This document shows positions 17,882 to 26,747 of a stretch of 32,374 nt of DNA, in pieces. The DNA lies in contig JACPCA010000009.1 of NCBI GenBank assembly GCA_016180035.1, positions 1 to 32,374 on the forward strand, read 5' to 3'. The position numbers and the translations under genes are program-made. Origin of the DNA: Candidatus Woesearchaeota archaeon (lineage in GTDB: Archaea > Nanobdellota > Nanobdellia > Woesearchaeales > UBA12501). Positions within the stretch are counted from its first letter, which is position 1. Each line of letters starts with the position of its first letter. The notes below the pieces were generated by a model. That model searched no databases. It worked only from the letters and a program-made list of their open reading frames with translations, and had not been told where the DNA came from.

Positions 17882-18151
17882 TCAAACAAACGAGAAGAAC
17901 ACCTTCTGCACCAGAAACACCAGCATGAACAGCGTGATGAACGGGGAAGAGATATCAAACGCCATCAGCAGCGTGAGTATCCCGCAAACAACGTCGAGAA
18001 TGCTGATGATGTTGCCGTTGATTGCGAACAGGCCGCCCTTGAAGATGAGGTATCCTGCTGAATAAATAATGATGTTCATCGGCAGGATCGGCGCTGCCAG
18101 GATCACCAGCACTGCCGCAAGATCTGCCAGGCCGAGGAGTTTGACGAGCAT
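17882..18151 (-). CDS. Small multi-pass membrane protein
   Basis: Hydrophobic 89-aa ORF with several TM-like segments. Confidence 0.65.
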   Translation of the reverse strand: MLVKLLGLADLAAVLVILAAPILPMNIIIYSAGYLIFKGGLFAINGNIISILDVVCGILTLLMAFDISSPFITLFMLVFLVQKVFFSFV

Positions 18152-18519
18152 CAGAACAAACCCAGGATAAGGAAGAGGGTCATGCCGATCAGCAGATATA
18201 AAGCCATGGTGCTCCAGGCGTACTGCTGCACTGCCTTGTTGTACGATTCCAGGATCGTGAAGAGCAGGTAGATGCTGATGCCGGCAAAGGCAAGCGCGGC
18301 AATGGCTTCAACAACTTTTGGAACATGGATGCTGAACAGGAATTTCGCCATGACCATCATGGCAGCGGCAAAGATCAGGCTGTACTTGAACTGGGCCTTA
18401 TCACCGTACAGGTCATTGACCGGCTGGTCAAGCACGACAAAGTCCATGACGACTTCGTGCGGGTCCCGGATACGGAGGCCTTCGTTGATGATAAAACTTT
18501 TTCTTGCTGGCTCTGGCAT
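18151..18519 (-). CDS. Small membrane protein (MPEPARKSFIINEGLRIRDPHEVVMDFVV...)
   Basis: C-terminal TM segments; the ORF open to 18993 overlaps the convincing RumA-like gene, so the start is put at 18519. Confidence 0.65.
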   Translation of the reverse strand: MPEPARKSFIINEGLRIRDPHEVVMDFVVLDQPVNDLYGDKAQFKYSLIFAAAMMVMAKFLFSIHVPKVVEAIAALAFAGISIYLLFTILESYNKAVQQYAWSTMALYLLIGMTLFLILGLF

Positions 18520-18615
18520 GATTCCACCCTTGCCGATGGCGGACGCGCCAGAATTTATAAAGCTTTGGGGTTGGCAGGGAACATCCTTAAATACAGCTTG
18601 ATTGCTGATGCTCGC

Positions 18616-19743
18616 ATGGCCATCCCACCCTGCCCGTACTTCGGCTCCTGCGGCGGCTGCACTGCCCAGCACATTCCTTACGCCGTGCAGGTGGACAACA
18701 AGAAAAAGATGCTGGAGCGGGCAGTCAAGAACGCCTGTCCTGTTGCCGTCGTTACCGGAAGCGGCTACCGCTACCGCAACAGGATGGACTTCATCTTCCA
18801 TCCGAACGGGCTTGGCCTCCGGATGAAAGGGAAATGGCATTCGATCGTTGATATCGAGCAGTGCCTGATCTCCGACGGCAGGCTGAACCATCTTCTTCAG
18901 GAAGTGCGCTCCTTTTTCCAGCATCCGGACGTGTTCGACCTGAAGAAGCATACAGGGACCTTCCGCTATGCCGTGATCCGGACGCCGCAGCATGATTCTT
19001 CCATCTCCTTTGTGCTTCGTGCAGAATCGCCGCGGCTTGCTGAAGCGATCGGGCAGGTACGGTCCTTTGCGGCAGTGACAACCGCTGACAATGTCCTCGT
19101 CACCAAAGTCCCAGCCGACACGGATATTTCTGTATCAGACGATTATTTTGCGGTGAAGGGAACAGGCATGCTTCACGAAACCTTGCTTGGCAAGGTGTTC
19201 TGGTACTCTGCGCAGGGCTTCTTCCAGAACAATTCAGAGATGGCAGAGAAGATGCAAGAGCATGTCCATACGCTGCTGAAAAGATATGGGATGGCGGCGA
19301 CAGGAAAAGCGATCCTGCTCGACCTCTACGGCGGCGTCGGCACGTTCGGCATCATCAACAGCAGCCTGTTTTCTTCTGTTGTCGTCGTGGAGAGCGTGCC
19401 GCCGTGCATCGAGGCGGCAAAGAAAAATGCGGCAGAGAACAAGGCCGCCAATGTCGCTGCTGTCCTGCTGGACGCTGCAAAGCTCAAGCGGCTGGAGTTC
19501 AAGGCTCCGCTGTTTGTCATCACTGATCCGCCGAGAAGCGGCATGGCCATGGCGACGATCGAGCAGCTCAACCATCTTAAGCCAGAAGCCATTATCTATG
19601 TGTCCTGCAATCTTCAGCAGCTGGCAAAAGACATCGGAAAGTTCGCCAAGTACCGCGTGGCCAGCGCTGCCCTCTTCGATCTGTTTCCGCAGACGCTGCA
19701 TGCCGAGGCGGTCGTGGAGCTGGTGAGGGTGGAACGCACATGA
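18616..19743 (+). CDS. RumA/TrmA-family RNA m5U methyltransferase
   Basis: Fe-S Cys motif 'CPYFGSCGGCTAQH', 'GYRYRNRMDF', 'GFFQNNSEMAEKM', 'LLDLYGGVGTFGI', 'DPPRSGM', 'IYVSCN'. Confidence 0.93.
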   Translation: MAIPPCPYFGSCGGCTAQHIPYAVQVDNKKKMLERAVKNACPVAVVTGSGYRYRNRMDFIFHPNGLGLRMKGKWHSIVDIEQCLISDGRLNHLLQEVRSFFQHPDVFDLKKHTGTFRYAVIRTPQHDSSISFVLRAESPRLAEAIGQVRSFAAVTTADNVLVTKVPADTDISVSDDYFAVKGTGMLHETLLGKVFWYSAQGFFQNNSEMAEKMQEHVHTLLKRYGMAATGKAILLDLYGGVGTFGIINSSLFSSVVVVESVPPCIEAAKKNAAENKAANVAAVLLDAAKLKRLEFKAPLFVITDPPRSGMAMATIEQLNHLKPEAIIYVSCNLQQLAKDIGKFAKYRVASAALFDLFPQTLHAEAVVELVRVERT

Positions 19744-19820
19744 TGGCATGAAACTTTCTGCAAGTCCAAAAACCAAAAGATTTAAATATAATTAAGTTAT
19801 ATTCTATGCAGTGATCGATC

Positions 19821-20042
19821 ATGGAAGTCTTTGAAACAAGGCCAAAACAATGGGGAAATTCGCTTGGCATAACTATCCCTAAAGAAATAGCGGATCGGGA
19901 GCGCCTTTCTCCGCAAACAGACATTTTTGTTACTGTTCTCAACAAGCGGGCGCAGGAAAAAATTAAAAAGGCATTTGGGACACTTCTGCTTAAAAAGCAG
20001 ACTCAACAAGTGATGGATGATATTGATGAAGGATATGACTGA
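19821..20042 (+). CDS. AbrB-like antitoxin
   Basis: 'RPKQWGNSLGITIPKEIADRERLSPQTDIFV'; TATA ATTTAAATATA upstream. Confidence 0.82.
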   Translation: MEVFETRPKQWGNSLGITIPKEIADRERLSPQTDIFVTVLNKRAQEKIKKAFGTLLLKKQTQQVMDDIDEGYD

Positions 20043-20409
20043 CCAGCAAACATTTCTTGCCGATACTTACGCTCTTATTGAGATTATCGGGGGGAATCAG
20101 AACTACAAGCTGTATACTGACAAGGTTCTACGAACAATGAAATGCAATCTTGCGGAACTTTATTATCATCTTCTTCGAGAATACGGCAAAGAAATTGCTG
20201 ACAGGTACTTTGACATTTATTCAAATATAATCGTTCCTGTAACGCTGAACAGCATCCGTTTTGCGATGGAGTTCAAGCTTCAGCGCCGCACTGAAAAACT
20301 AAGCTATACGGATTGTATTGGATACGCTCTTGCTTTGGAATTAGGTATCCCCTTTCTGACAGGAGATGAAAAATTTGAGGGAAAGCAAAATGTTGAATTT
20401 GTGAAGTGA
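20029..20409 (+). CDS. PIN-domain VapC-like toxin
   Basis: 'FLADTYALIEIIGGN', 'NLAELYYHLL', 'LSYTDCIGYALALELGIPFLTGDEKFEG'; overlaps the antitoxin 3' end. Confidence 0.85.
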   Translation, partial: KDMTDQQTFLADTYALIEIIGGNQNYKLYTDKVLRTMKCNLAELYYHLLREYGKEIADRYFDIYSNIIVPVTLNSIRFAMEFKLQRRTEKLSYTDCIGYALALELGIPFLTGDEKFEGKQNVEFVK

Positions 20410-20414
20410 GAACC

Positions 20415-21254
20415 ATGCCCCCCTCCCTTCTCTTCGCCACTGCCGGCATCCCGCTCTGCACGGAGCAAAGGAATACGCTGAACGGCATTGCTGAAGTGAA
20501 GCGGCTCGGCCTTGATGCCATGGAGCTGGAGTTCGTGCAAAGCGTCAACATCTCGAAAGAAGCAGCGCCGGCAGTCAAGAAGAAGGCTGAAGAAGAGGGC
20601 ATTGTCCTCACCTGCCACGGCCAGTACTTTGTCAATCTTGCAGCGAAAGAGCAGGAGAAGATAGACGCAAGCAAGAAGCGCATCATTGCTGCAGCAACGC
20701 GGTTGTGGGAGTGCGGCGGCTGGAGCATGTGCTTCCATCCTGCCTTTTATCTCGGCCGTGACGCAGCTGCCGTGTACAGCATCGTCAAGAAGAACCTGCA
20801 GCCTGTCCTTGATGCATTGGACGATGCTGGTGTCGATGTCTGGGTGCGGCCAGAAACCACCGGCAAGCCGACCCAGTTCGGCGACCTGCAGGAATTGTGC
20901 AGGCTGTGCGCAGAGCTTGACTCGGACAAGATATTGCCATGCATTGATGTTGCTCACCTCCATGCGCGGAGCAACGGCAAGTGGAACACTGCTGGAGAAT
21001 TCCGCCAGCAGCTGGAGCTTGTCGAGAAGTATCTTGGAAGAAAAGCATTAGATAACCTGCATATCCATATCGCTGGCATTGAGTACGGCGAAAAAGGCGA
21101 GAAGAACCACCTTTTGCTGGATGAGTCGGACTTCAACTACAAGGATCTCTGCAAGGTATGGAAAGAGTTTAAGGTCAAGGGCGTTGTGGTGTGTGAAAGC
21201 CCGATCATGGAAAAGGATGCGGTGATGCTGAAGAAGGTGTATAATAAATTGTGA
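20415..21254 (+). CDS. Endonuclease IV-like TIM-barrel protein (AP endonuclease family 2)
   Basis: 'LDAMELEFV', 'LTCHGQYFVNL', 'VRPETTGKPTQFGDLQEL', 'LPCIDVAHLHARSNG', 'LHIHIAGIEYGEKGEKNHLLL'. Confidence 0.85.
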   Translation: MPPSLLFATAGIPLCTEQRNTLNGIAEVKRLGLDAMELEFVQSVNISKEAAPAVKKKAEEEGIVLTCHGQYFVNLAAKEQEKIDASKKRIIAAATRLWECGGWSMCFHPAFYLGRDAAAVYSIVKKNLQPVLDALDDAGVDVWVRPETTGKPTQFGDLQELCRLCAELDSDKILPCIDVAHLHARSNGKWNTAGEFRQQLELVEKYLGRKALDNLHIHIAGIEYGEKGEKNHLLLDESDFNYKDLCKVWKEFKVKGVVVCESPIMEKDAVMLKKVYNKL

Positions 21255-21326
21255 GTATGGTCACTATTTCAAAGAAACACATAATCCTGTCCAAACAGCA
21301 AAAAAACTTGTCCGCAAATATCGACT

Positions 21327-21671
21327 ATGACACGGCAACCAGAAGATCAGCAGTCTCATCTTGAACAGGTCGAGCGCTGGGCGAAGTTTGTACGAGAGCA
21401 TCCAACTGAATGGAAGAAAATTCACACAGAATTCATCAATGCCATCTTTCAGAAGCAGGAAGAGGCGCTTCAACGGATATTGGCAATGCCAGGCGGCAAG
21501 GAAAAGGCAGCTGAATTGTATACCATCAAAAACAAGAAAGGTATTCGTGGCTTGGGGGATAATAATCCTTTAAGAAATCAACTCGTACTTAGCATATTAC
21601 TCAGAAGTGGCAAACTAACGAAAAGCTTTAAATACGGCTTTGACCGGTTTAATAATACTCATGGGGGTTAA
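21327..21671 (+). CDS. Hypothetical protein (114 aa)
   Basis: ORF 3 nt upstream of the next ORF. Confidence 0.6.
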   Translation: MTRQPEDQQSHLEQVERWAKFVREHPTEWKKIHTEFINAIFQKQEEALQRILAMPGGKEKAAELYTIKNKKGIRGLGDNNPLRNQLVLSILLRSGKLTKSFKYGFDRFNNTHGG

Positions 21672-21674
21672 AAA

Positions 21675-22550
21675 ATGTCACAACTCGTACAATTAAACTC
21701 ATCTGTACTGGCAGCTGTTACAAGCCGGACAGGATACATAAACGCAAGAAAAGAAGCTGATAAACTGGCACTAGAACACGATTTAACAGTGGCTGACATG
21801 CCAATGGCAATACAAGCTATGACCAATCATCCTGAGGTTCGTGAAGCAATCAGGCCATTTTGGGTTGACACAATCACTGGAGAATATCATGGTCAGCGAA
21901 AAGGAGATCGTTCTTATGAAACATGGCATTCTGTTGGCTCTTTAGCAACTACCGCGGGGCTTGAAAAACGGTTTTTCTTCAAAGCAGGAGACCACGATTT
22001 CATGCTTATTTCTGATGAAGAGTGGGTTGCTGTTGGAAAAGGCAGTTACAATAACGAGACTGTTGTCCGAGTACATCTTGAAGACGCTAAGAAAGGCAAT
22101 GTTCCTGCACTGGGAACGCCTTACACCATCTTTGTGAAAGTAGATAAGGACCGTCCAAAGATTAATGGCAGAGGCCAATTGAATTATGACACATTCATGC
22201 AAGATGACAGAGTTCTGATGATTACAGGCTCTCCTGAGGGCAGAGAAGCATTGGCTAAAATGCTCTTTGGCAGAGGGGAAGATGGTGGGGGCTATAGCAC
22301 AATAGGTAGCTATCACAGAATCAATGAAGTTGGTTTTGATGCAAAAGCTAAGGGGCGCCTGGCGTATCTTGACATTCATAGTCATGGCCTCAATGGCGGC
22401 AAAGGCATCTACCATGATCGGTGCTTCGTCGTGGTGGATGTCGAAGGCGAACGCAGCGAGCCAAAAAATGAAAGGTCAACCAGTGAGCTTGTTGTTGCAC
22501 CAACACTTGAGGAGACACTGGCTATTGGTTTACATAGGAAGATAGGGTAA
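21675..22550 (+). CDS. Hypothetical protein (291 aa)
   Basis: Long ORF; no recognised family; 'LAYLDIHSHGLNGGKGIYHDRCFVVV' near the C-terminus. Confidence 0.65.
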   Translation: MSQLVQLNSSVLAAVTSRTGYINARKEADKLALEHDLTVADMPMAIQAMTNHPEVREAIRPFWVDTITGEYHGQRKGDRSYETWHSVGSLATTAGLEKRFFFKAGDHDFMLISDEEWVAVGKGSYNNETVVRVHLEDAKKGNVPALGTPYTIFVKVDKDRPKINGRGQLNYDTFMQDDRVLMITGSPEGREALAKMLFGRGEDGGGYSTIGSYHRINEVGFDAKAKGRLAYLDIHSHGLNGGKGIYHDRCFVVVDVEGERSEPKNERSTSELVVAPTLEETLAIGLHRKIG

Positions 22551-22665
22551 GAGAACTCACGCAAAGGTATCAGCCGTAATTCACAGTATACCCATAGTAC
22601 CATTGAGGTCAAAATTCTCTCGTTATTCTCGTCGAGAGCGTTGTAGGGAAGGCACTTTTTCTTTT

Positions 22666-23172
22666 TTATTCTCTTTTCTGCTCATATTTTTTTCCTGCGC
22701 TGATGGCTTTGAGATATATCTCATCGCTCATCCTAAACCCTGCGGTGATAAGATTCTCTAAAAGTGAGATGTACTCATCATAACCAATGCGTTGTGCTGC
22801 CAATGCTTTGAGGAGGACAAAGAGCGTCCCATGCGGCTCCAACCCGACAAGCTCTGCTGCTACTCTGGCATGCGTTTGGTCAAGAAGGATATCGTCTTTT
22901 GCGGTAACAGCTAAGGAGATCGCTTCCATCTCTCCTTTATCGATCCCAACATCCTTTACCGTATCAAGAATCTTTGTTGGCTGAACGATAATCCAGCCTT
23001 CGTTGATGGCACGTTCCACAATTGGGGCATCAGGCTCATGTAAGGCTTTTCCTTGATCAACAACCTCTTTTTTCACTTCCTCCGAGATAATGATCGTGCC
23101 AAATAAATCTTTGAGCAGATGAAGCTTTCCAATCTTTCCAAGATAAATCAACGGAGTTGAATTTGCAATCAT
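22666..23172 (-). CDS. DUF3368-like PIN-domain protein (toxin)
   Basis: 'MIANSTPLIYLGKIGKLHLLKDLFGTIIISEEVKKEVV', 'DKGEMEAISLAVT', 'LLDQTHARVAAELVGLEPHGTLFVLLKA'. Confidence 0.9.
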   Translation of the reverse strand: MIANSTPLIYLGKIGKLHLLKDLFGTIIISEEVKKEVVDQGKALHEPDAPIVERAINEGWIIVQPTKILDTVKDVGIDKGEMEAISLAVTAKDDILLDQTHARVAAELVGLEPHGTLFVLLKALAAQRIGYDEYISLLENLITAGFRMSDEIYLKAISAGKKYEQKRE

Positions 23173-23471
23173 AATGTTGCAGCCTTAATGTCTTTTTCTA
23201 AATCCTTGGCAGAATATTGAAATGGTATGCCCTTGTCTGCCGCGATCTGGATCATTTTTCGCAGCGGGATCCGGGCCATTTCAGCAGCCTTTCCTATAGT
23301 GATTTCTTTTTCTTGATATTTTTTTAAGGCGTAATCCACTTTTTTTTCTGCAATCGCTTCGGTGAGAAGTTTTCTGACGAAGGTAGACCTATCAGTATGC
23401 TCCTGCTTTGTAAAAAAATCAATGTCCCGCCCGACTGCCTCTGGGACGCGGGCGCTAATGCTTTCTGTCAT
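23169..23471 (-). CDS. UPF0175-like antitoxin
   Basis: 'ISARVPEAVGRDIDFFTKQEHTDRSTFVRKLLTEAIAEKKVDYALKKYQEKEITIGKAAEMARI'; overlaps the DUF3368 gene start. Confidence 0.87.
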   Translation of the reverse strand: MTESISARVPEAVGRDIDFFTKQEHTDRSTFVRKLLTEAIAEKKVDYALKKYQEKEITIGKAAEMARIPLRKMIQIAADKGIPFQYSAKDLEKDIKAATL

Positions 23472-23533
23472 GGGAACCTCCATGTATACAATAACAATAT
23501 TCTGTATACCTATTTAAATGTTTCGCAAACCTA

Positions 23534-23842
23534 AGCTCTGTCCTAAATCTTTTTCGGAGGCACTGCCGCCGAGCGCAGTTTTCAGGTATCGTGCGATACC
23601 TGAAGACTCGTTGCGATTACGCCGAGTACTTATGCGAACGGAGCGCGGCAGTGCCTCCTTGTTAAAGGTGGTGCTACTGCGCTCTGTTCGCTCGTGCCAA
23701 TTGCTCGTATCCCAAGTATCCGGGCATCTGTTTAGGATATCGGGCACGGCGCTGGGCAGTTGCCGAGCGAAGCGAGCGCAACTAAGGAAATCCAAAATTT
23801 CCTGTTGTAGCACCACCTTTAATTGAGATTTAGGACAGAGCC
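23534..23842. mobile_element. MITE-like element, copy B (309 bp)
   Basis: 16-bp perfect TIR GCTCTGTCCTAAATCT (23535-23550)/AGATTTAGGACAGAGC (23826-23841); 9-bp direct repeat GCAAACCTA (23525-23533, 23843-23851); internal palindromes 23556-23569/23645-23658 and 23662-23677/23807-23822; shares TGCGCTCTGTTCGC and CGGGCACGGCG blocks with copy A. Confidence 0.85.
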
Positions 23843-24025
23843 GCAAACCTATTTAAACAAGCCCTCTCTTTTGTTCTTCATGGCTATCAAAACACCGGCT
23901 GCATCATCCGATTCCATCCGCCAGCAAGGCTCTTGAATTCTTCTCTGCTTTCTTCAGTCAACTTTATCGAGCATTACTTTTTACTCACACGGAGTATATT
24001 CATCATACCAACCAAGGTGACCCTC

Positions 24026-25039
24026 ATGAAACCAGCAAATATCCAACACCATCATCAGTACAAAGAGAACAGCGTGAAGAACATCACGACGCTAGACTCC
24101 TTTCCCAAAATCAAAGGTTACGACTTTGAAAAGCCTTTTGACATCAGCGGATTCCTGAACGCATACTCCACCACCGGCTTCCAGGCGACAGAATTAGGCA
24201 AAGCTATCGAGATCGTCAAGGCCATGCGGCGCGAGAAAGCAACCATATTCTTATCATTCACGTCCAACATGGTGACGTCTGGCATCCGCGACATCATCAC
24301 CTATCTGGTGAAGCATAAGATGGTGGATGTGCTCGTCACGACAGCCGGCGGCATAGAAGAGGATATCATCAAATGCCTCAAGCCGTTCGTGATCGGCGAC
24401 TTTTCTGCAAAAGGAGAGATGCTGCTTGATGAAGGCGTTAATAGGACGGGCAACATCTTCGTCCCCAATGACCGCTATCTGTACTTCGAAAAATTTATGA
24501 ACCCCTTTTTTGACAGCTTGTTCGCAAAGCAGCAGAAAGATGGCATCATCTGGACATCCAACACGATGATCCAAGAGCTTGGCAAGGCCGTCAATAATCC
24601 GGATTCCTACCTGTACTGGGCTGCCAGGAACAGCATCCCTGTCTTCTGCCCTGGCATCACTGACGGATCGCTGGGCGACCTGCTGTACTTCTTCAAGAAT
24701 CGCCAGCCAGCCTTCCTGCTGGACGTGACGCAGGACATGCAGAAGATCGTTGGCATCACCATGAATGCAGAAAAGACCGGCTGCATCATCCTCGGCGGCG
24801 GGATAGCCAAGCATTTCACGCTCAACGCCCAGATCTTCCGGGAAGGATGCGACTATGCTGTCTATATCAATTCGGGGCAGGAGTTTGACGGGAGTGATTC
24901 TGGCGCAAAGCCGGATGAGGCAGTGTCATGGGGGAAGATCAAGCCTAACGCCCTCAGCGCGAAAGTTGCAGGAGATGCGACGATGGTGTTTCCATTAGTC
25001 GTGGCAGGGGCGTTGGTGAAAGATAGTGAAGAAAGATAG
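24026..25039 (+). CDS. dys: Deoxyhypusine synthase
   Basis: 'FLSFTSNMVTSGIRDIITYLVKHKMVDVLVTTAGGIEEDIIKCL', 'NPDSYLYWAARNSIPVFCPGITDGSLGD', 'GGGIAKHFTLNAQIFREGCDYAVYINSGQEFDGSDSGAKPDEAVSWGKI'. Confidence 0.95.
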   Translation: MKPANIQHHHQYKENSVKNITTLDSFPKIKGYDFEKPFDISGFLNAYSTTGFQATELGKAIEIVKAMRREKATIFLSFTSNMVTSGIRDIITYLVKHKMVDVLVTTAGGIEEDIIKCLKPFVIGDFSAKGEMLLDEGVNRTGNIFVPNDRYLYFEKFMNPFFDSLFAKQQKDGIIWTSNTMIQELGKAVNNPDSYLYWAARNSIPVFCPGITDGSLGDLLYFFKNRQPAFLLDVTQDMQKIVGITMNAEKTGCIILGGGIAKHFTLNAQIFREGCDYAVYINSGQEFDGSDSGAKPDEAVSWGKIKPNALSAKVAGDATMVFPLVVAGALVKDSEER

Positions 25040-25089
25040 TGAAAAATGACATACCTTATTTTGCATCAATCAATTTGGCACAGCTGAAA

Positions 25090-25578
25090 TCACTCCACAA
25101 CCTGTATCTTATTCAGCCTCGCCAGCGCGCCATTGCTGGCCTCTTCGATGATCACTTTGCCGTCTTGCTTAAGCTCGTCCATGTATCGGTAGAATGATGC
25201 CTTAGAACAATGTCCCTGCTCATCGACGATGAGTTCCTTGAGCCGCGGAAGCAGGATGGGCGTGTCCTTCATCGCCTCGATGATCCTGGCCTTGACCGTG
25301 TCTTTCTTGTTGAAGTCGATTGCTGCTGCCGCCCTGCGCGCCCGTGCCTGGCTGTTCATGTCAGCCATGATGTCGCGGAGCATATCTTTCATGCTGGATG
25401 AGCTTGGCATGGCTGCTGGCTGATCTGCGGGCGTGGAGCCGAGCTTTTCCTGGAGCGCGTGCAGCTGGTTCTGAAGAGAAATGACCTGGTGCTGGAGATC
25501 TTCAAGGCGTTGAGTGCCTGCCTGGATGTCCTGCTTGGCAAGGCGAAAGCCTTCCCGCACTGCTTGTTCATCAATCAT
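25090..25578 (-). CDS. Coiled-coil protein with C-terminal winged-helix-like domain
   Basis: N-terminal coiled coil, C-terminal 'TVKARIIEAMKDTPILLPRLKELIVDEQGHCSKASFYRYMDELKQDGKVII'. Confidence 0.65.
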   Translation of the reverse strand: MIDEQAVREGFRLAKQDIQAGTQRLEDLQHQVISLQNQLHALQEKLGSTPADQPAAMPSSSSMKDMLRDIMADMNSQARARRAAAAIDFNKKDTVKARIIEAMKDTPILLPRLKELIVDEQGHCSKASFYRYMDELKQDGKVIIEEASNGALARLNKIQVVE

Positions 25579-25632
25579 AAACTATCCCCCAAAGTTGCGT
25601 TTCTGGAGATGGTAATAAGTCTCATCTTCTAT

Positions 25633-26385
25633 TTAAATCTTATGCTTTTTGTCTCGGTCTTGTCTCACTGATTCTGAGACAGGCTCAGACGATCGGTGAG
25701 ACTCATCAAAGACAAGCTCGCCGTCAAAATAGATCCCTTTCTTCAGCTCCACGGGCCGCCAGTGGTCGATGATGAGCTCGGCGCCAAGCCACGCCGCCAA
25801 TTCTTTGGGGTTTCCGATGGTCGCGCTCAGTCCGATGAGCTGAACATCCTTCAGGATCTTGCGGAGGATGGTGATCAGGATCTCCAGGGTCGGCCCGCGG
25901 CCAGGATCGTTCAGCAGGTGAATCTCATCGATGATGACGACAGCAACTTCCTTAAGCCATGGCGTGCCATGCCGGATAAGGGAATCCAGCTTTTCAGACG
26001 TCGTGATAATGAAGCCATACTCTGCCAGATACGGGTCTGACGCGTCCATGTCGCCGATGGACAGCGCAACTCTCATCAGCTGCCCGTATCGGGAGGTCAT
26101 CTGCTTGTATTTCTCTGACGCCAGCGATTTGAGGGGGGCGATATAGACTGCCTTGCCGCGGCGAGTGAGGATGGCATTCGTGCAGGCAAGCTCTGCCACC
26201 AGTGTCTTTCCGGAACCGGTGGGGGTGCAGACCAGAAGATTTTTCCCAGCCAGCAGCCCCTTTCCCAGCGCTTTCTCCTGGCAGGGCCGCAGCTCCTGAT
26301 GCTTCTGCTGGAGAAGAACAGTGTATAACGCTTCAGGAATCGCCTCCTTCAAGCTGGATATGTCCATTTGGGGCTTGTCAGCCAA
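25633..26385 (-). CDS. Truncated Ski2/Hel308-like helicase: RecA1 domain only
   Basis: 'RPCQEKAL', 'TPTGSGKT', 'IAPLKSLASEKYKQM', 'TTSEKLDSLIRH', 'IIDEIHLLND', 'LIGLSATIGNPKELAAWLGA', then a short charged tail and stop; no RecA2 or later domains follow. Confidence 0.8.
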   Translation of the reverse strand: MADKPQMDISSLKEAIPEALYTVLLQQKHQELRPCQEKALGKGLLAGKNLLVCTPTGSGKTLVAELACTNAILTRRGKAVYIAPLKSLASEKYKQMTSRYGQLMRVALSIGDMDASDPYLAEYGFIITTSEKLDSLIRHGTPWLKEVAVVIIDEIHLLNDPGRGPTLEILITILRKILKDVQLIGLSATIGNPKELAAWLGAELIIDHWRPVELKKGIYFDGELVFDESHRSSEPVSESVRQDRDKKHKI

Positions 26386-26434
26386 TAATTATTTAAACCC
26401 TTGCTTTCTTTTTCCTTCCAACAGGGTGATGCTT

Positions 26435-26683
26435 ATGGGAAAAAAGAAAGAAAAAGCAAAAAAGATCAAGAAATTCCCCTCCAAGGCAAAGGTCGAGGAA
26501 CGAGTCAAGAGTATCATGCAGCTTACGCCTTCAGAAGGGGCTGAAGAGTACAAGAAGGAGAATGACGGCAAGATTGACCACTGGCGGCCGGTCTGGAGGA
26601 CAGACTGGCACAGCATCTCTGAGCAGCGAAGGCTGGAAAAGAGGCACAATAGGCCAAAGAAGCCGAAGAAGAGAGCCTTTTAG
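26435..26683 (+). CDS. Small basic protein (MGKKKEKAKKIKKFPSKAKVEERVKSIMQL...)
   Basis: Lys/Arg-rich ORF; alternative ATG at 26429. Confidence 0.6.
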   Translation: MGKKKEKAKKIKKFPSKAKVEERVKSIMQLTPSEGAEEYKKENDGKIDHWRPVWRTDWHSISEQRRLEKRHNRPKKPKKRAF

Positions 26684-26747
26684 GTTATCTTCCTGCTTCT
26701 CATTTTTTAATTTTCATTTGCCTTTGATTTTCATTTGCTTTTCTTCC

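Noticed and set aside
18520-18993. N-terminal extension of the 280-aa minus-strand ORF
   Set aside because: Overlaps the Fe-S motif and N-terminal region of the RumA-like gene; the membrane protein starts plausibly at 18519.
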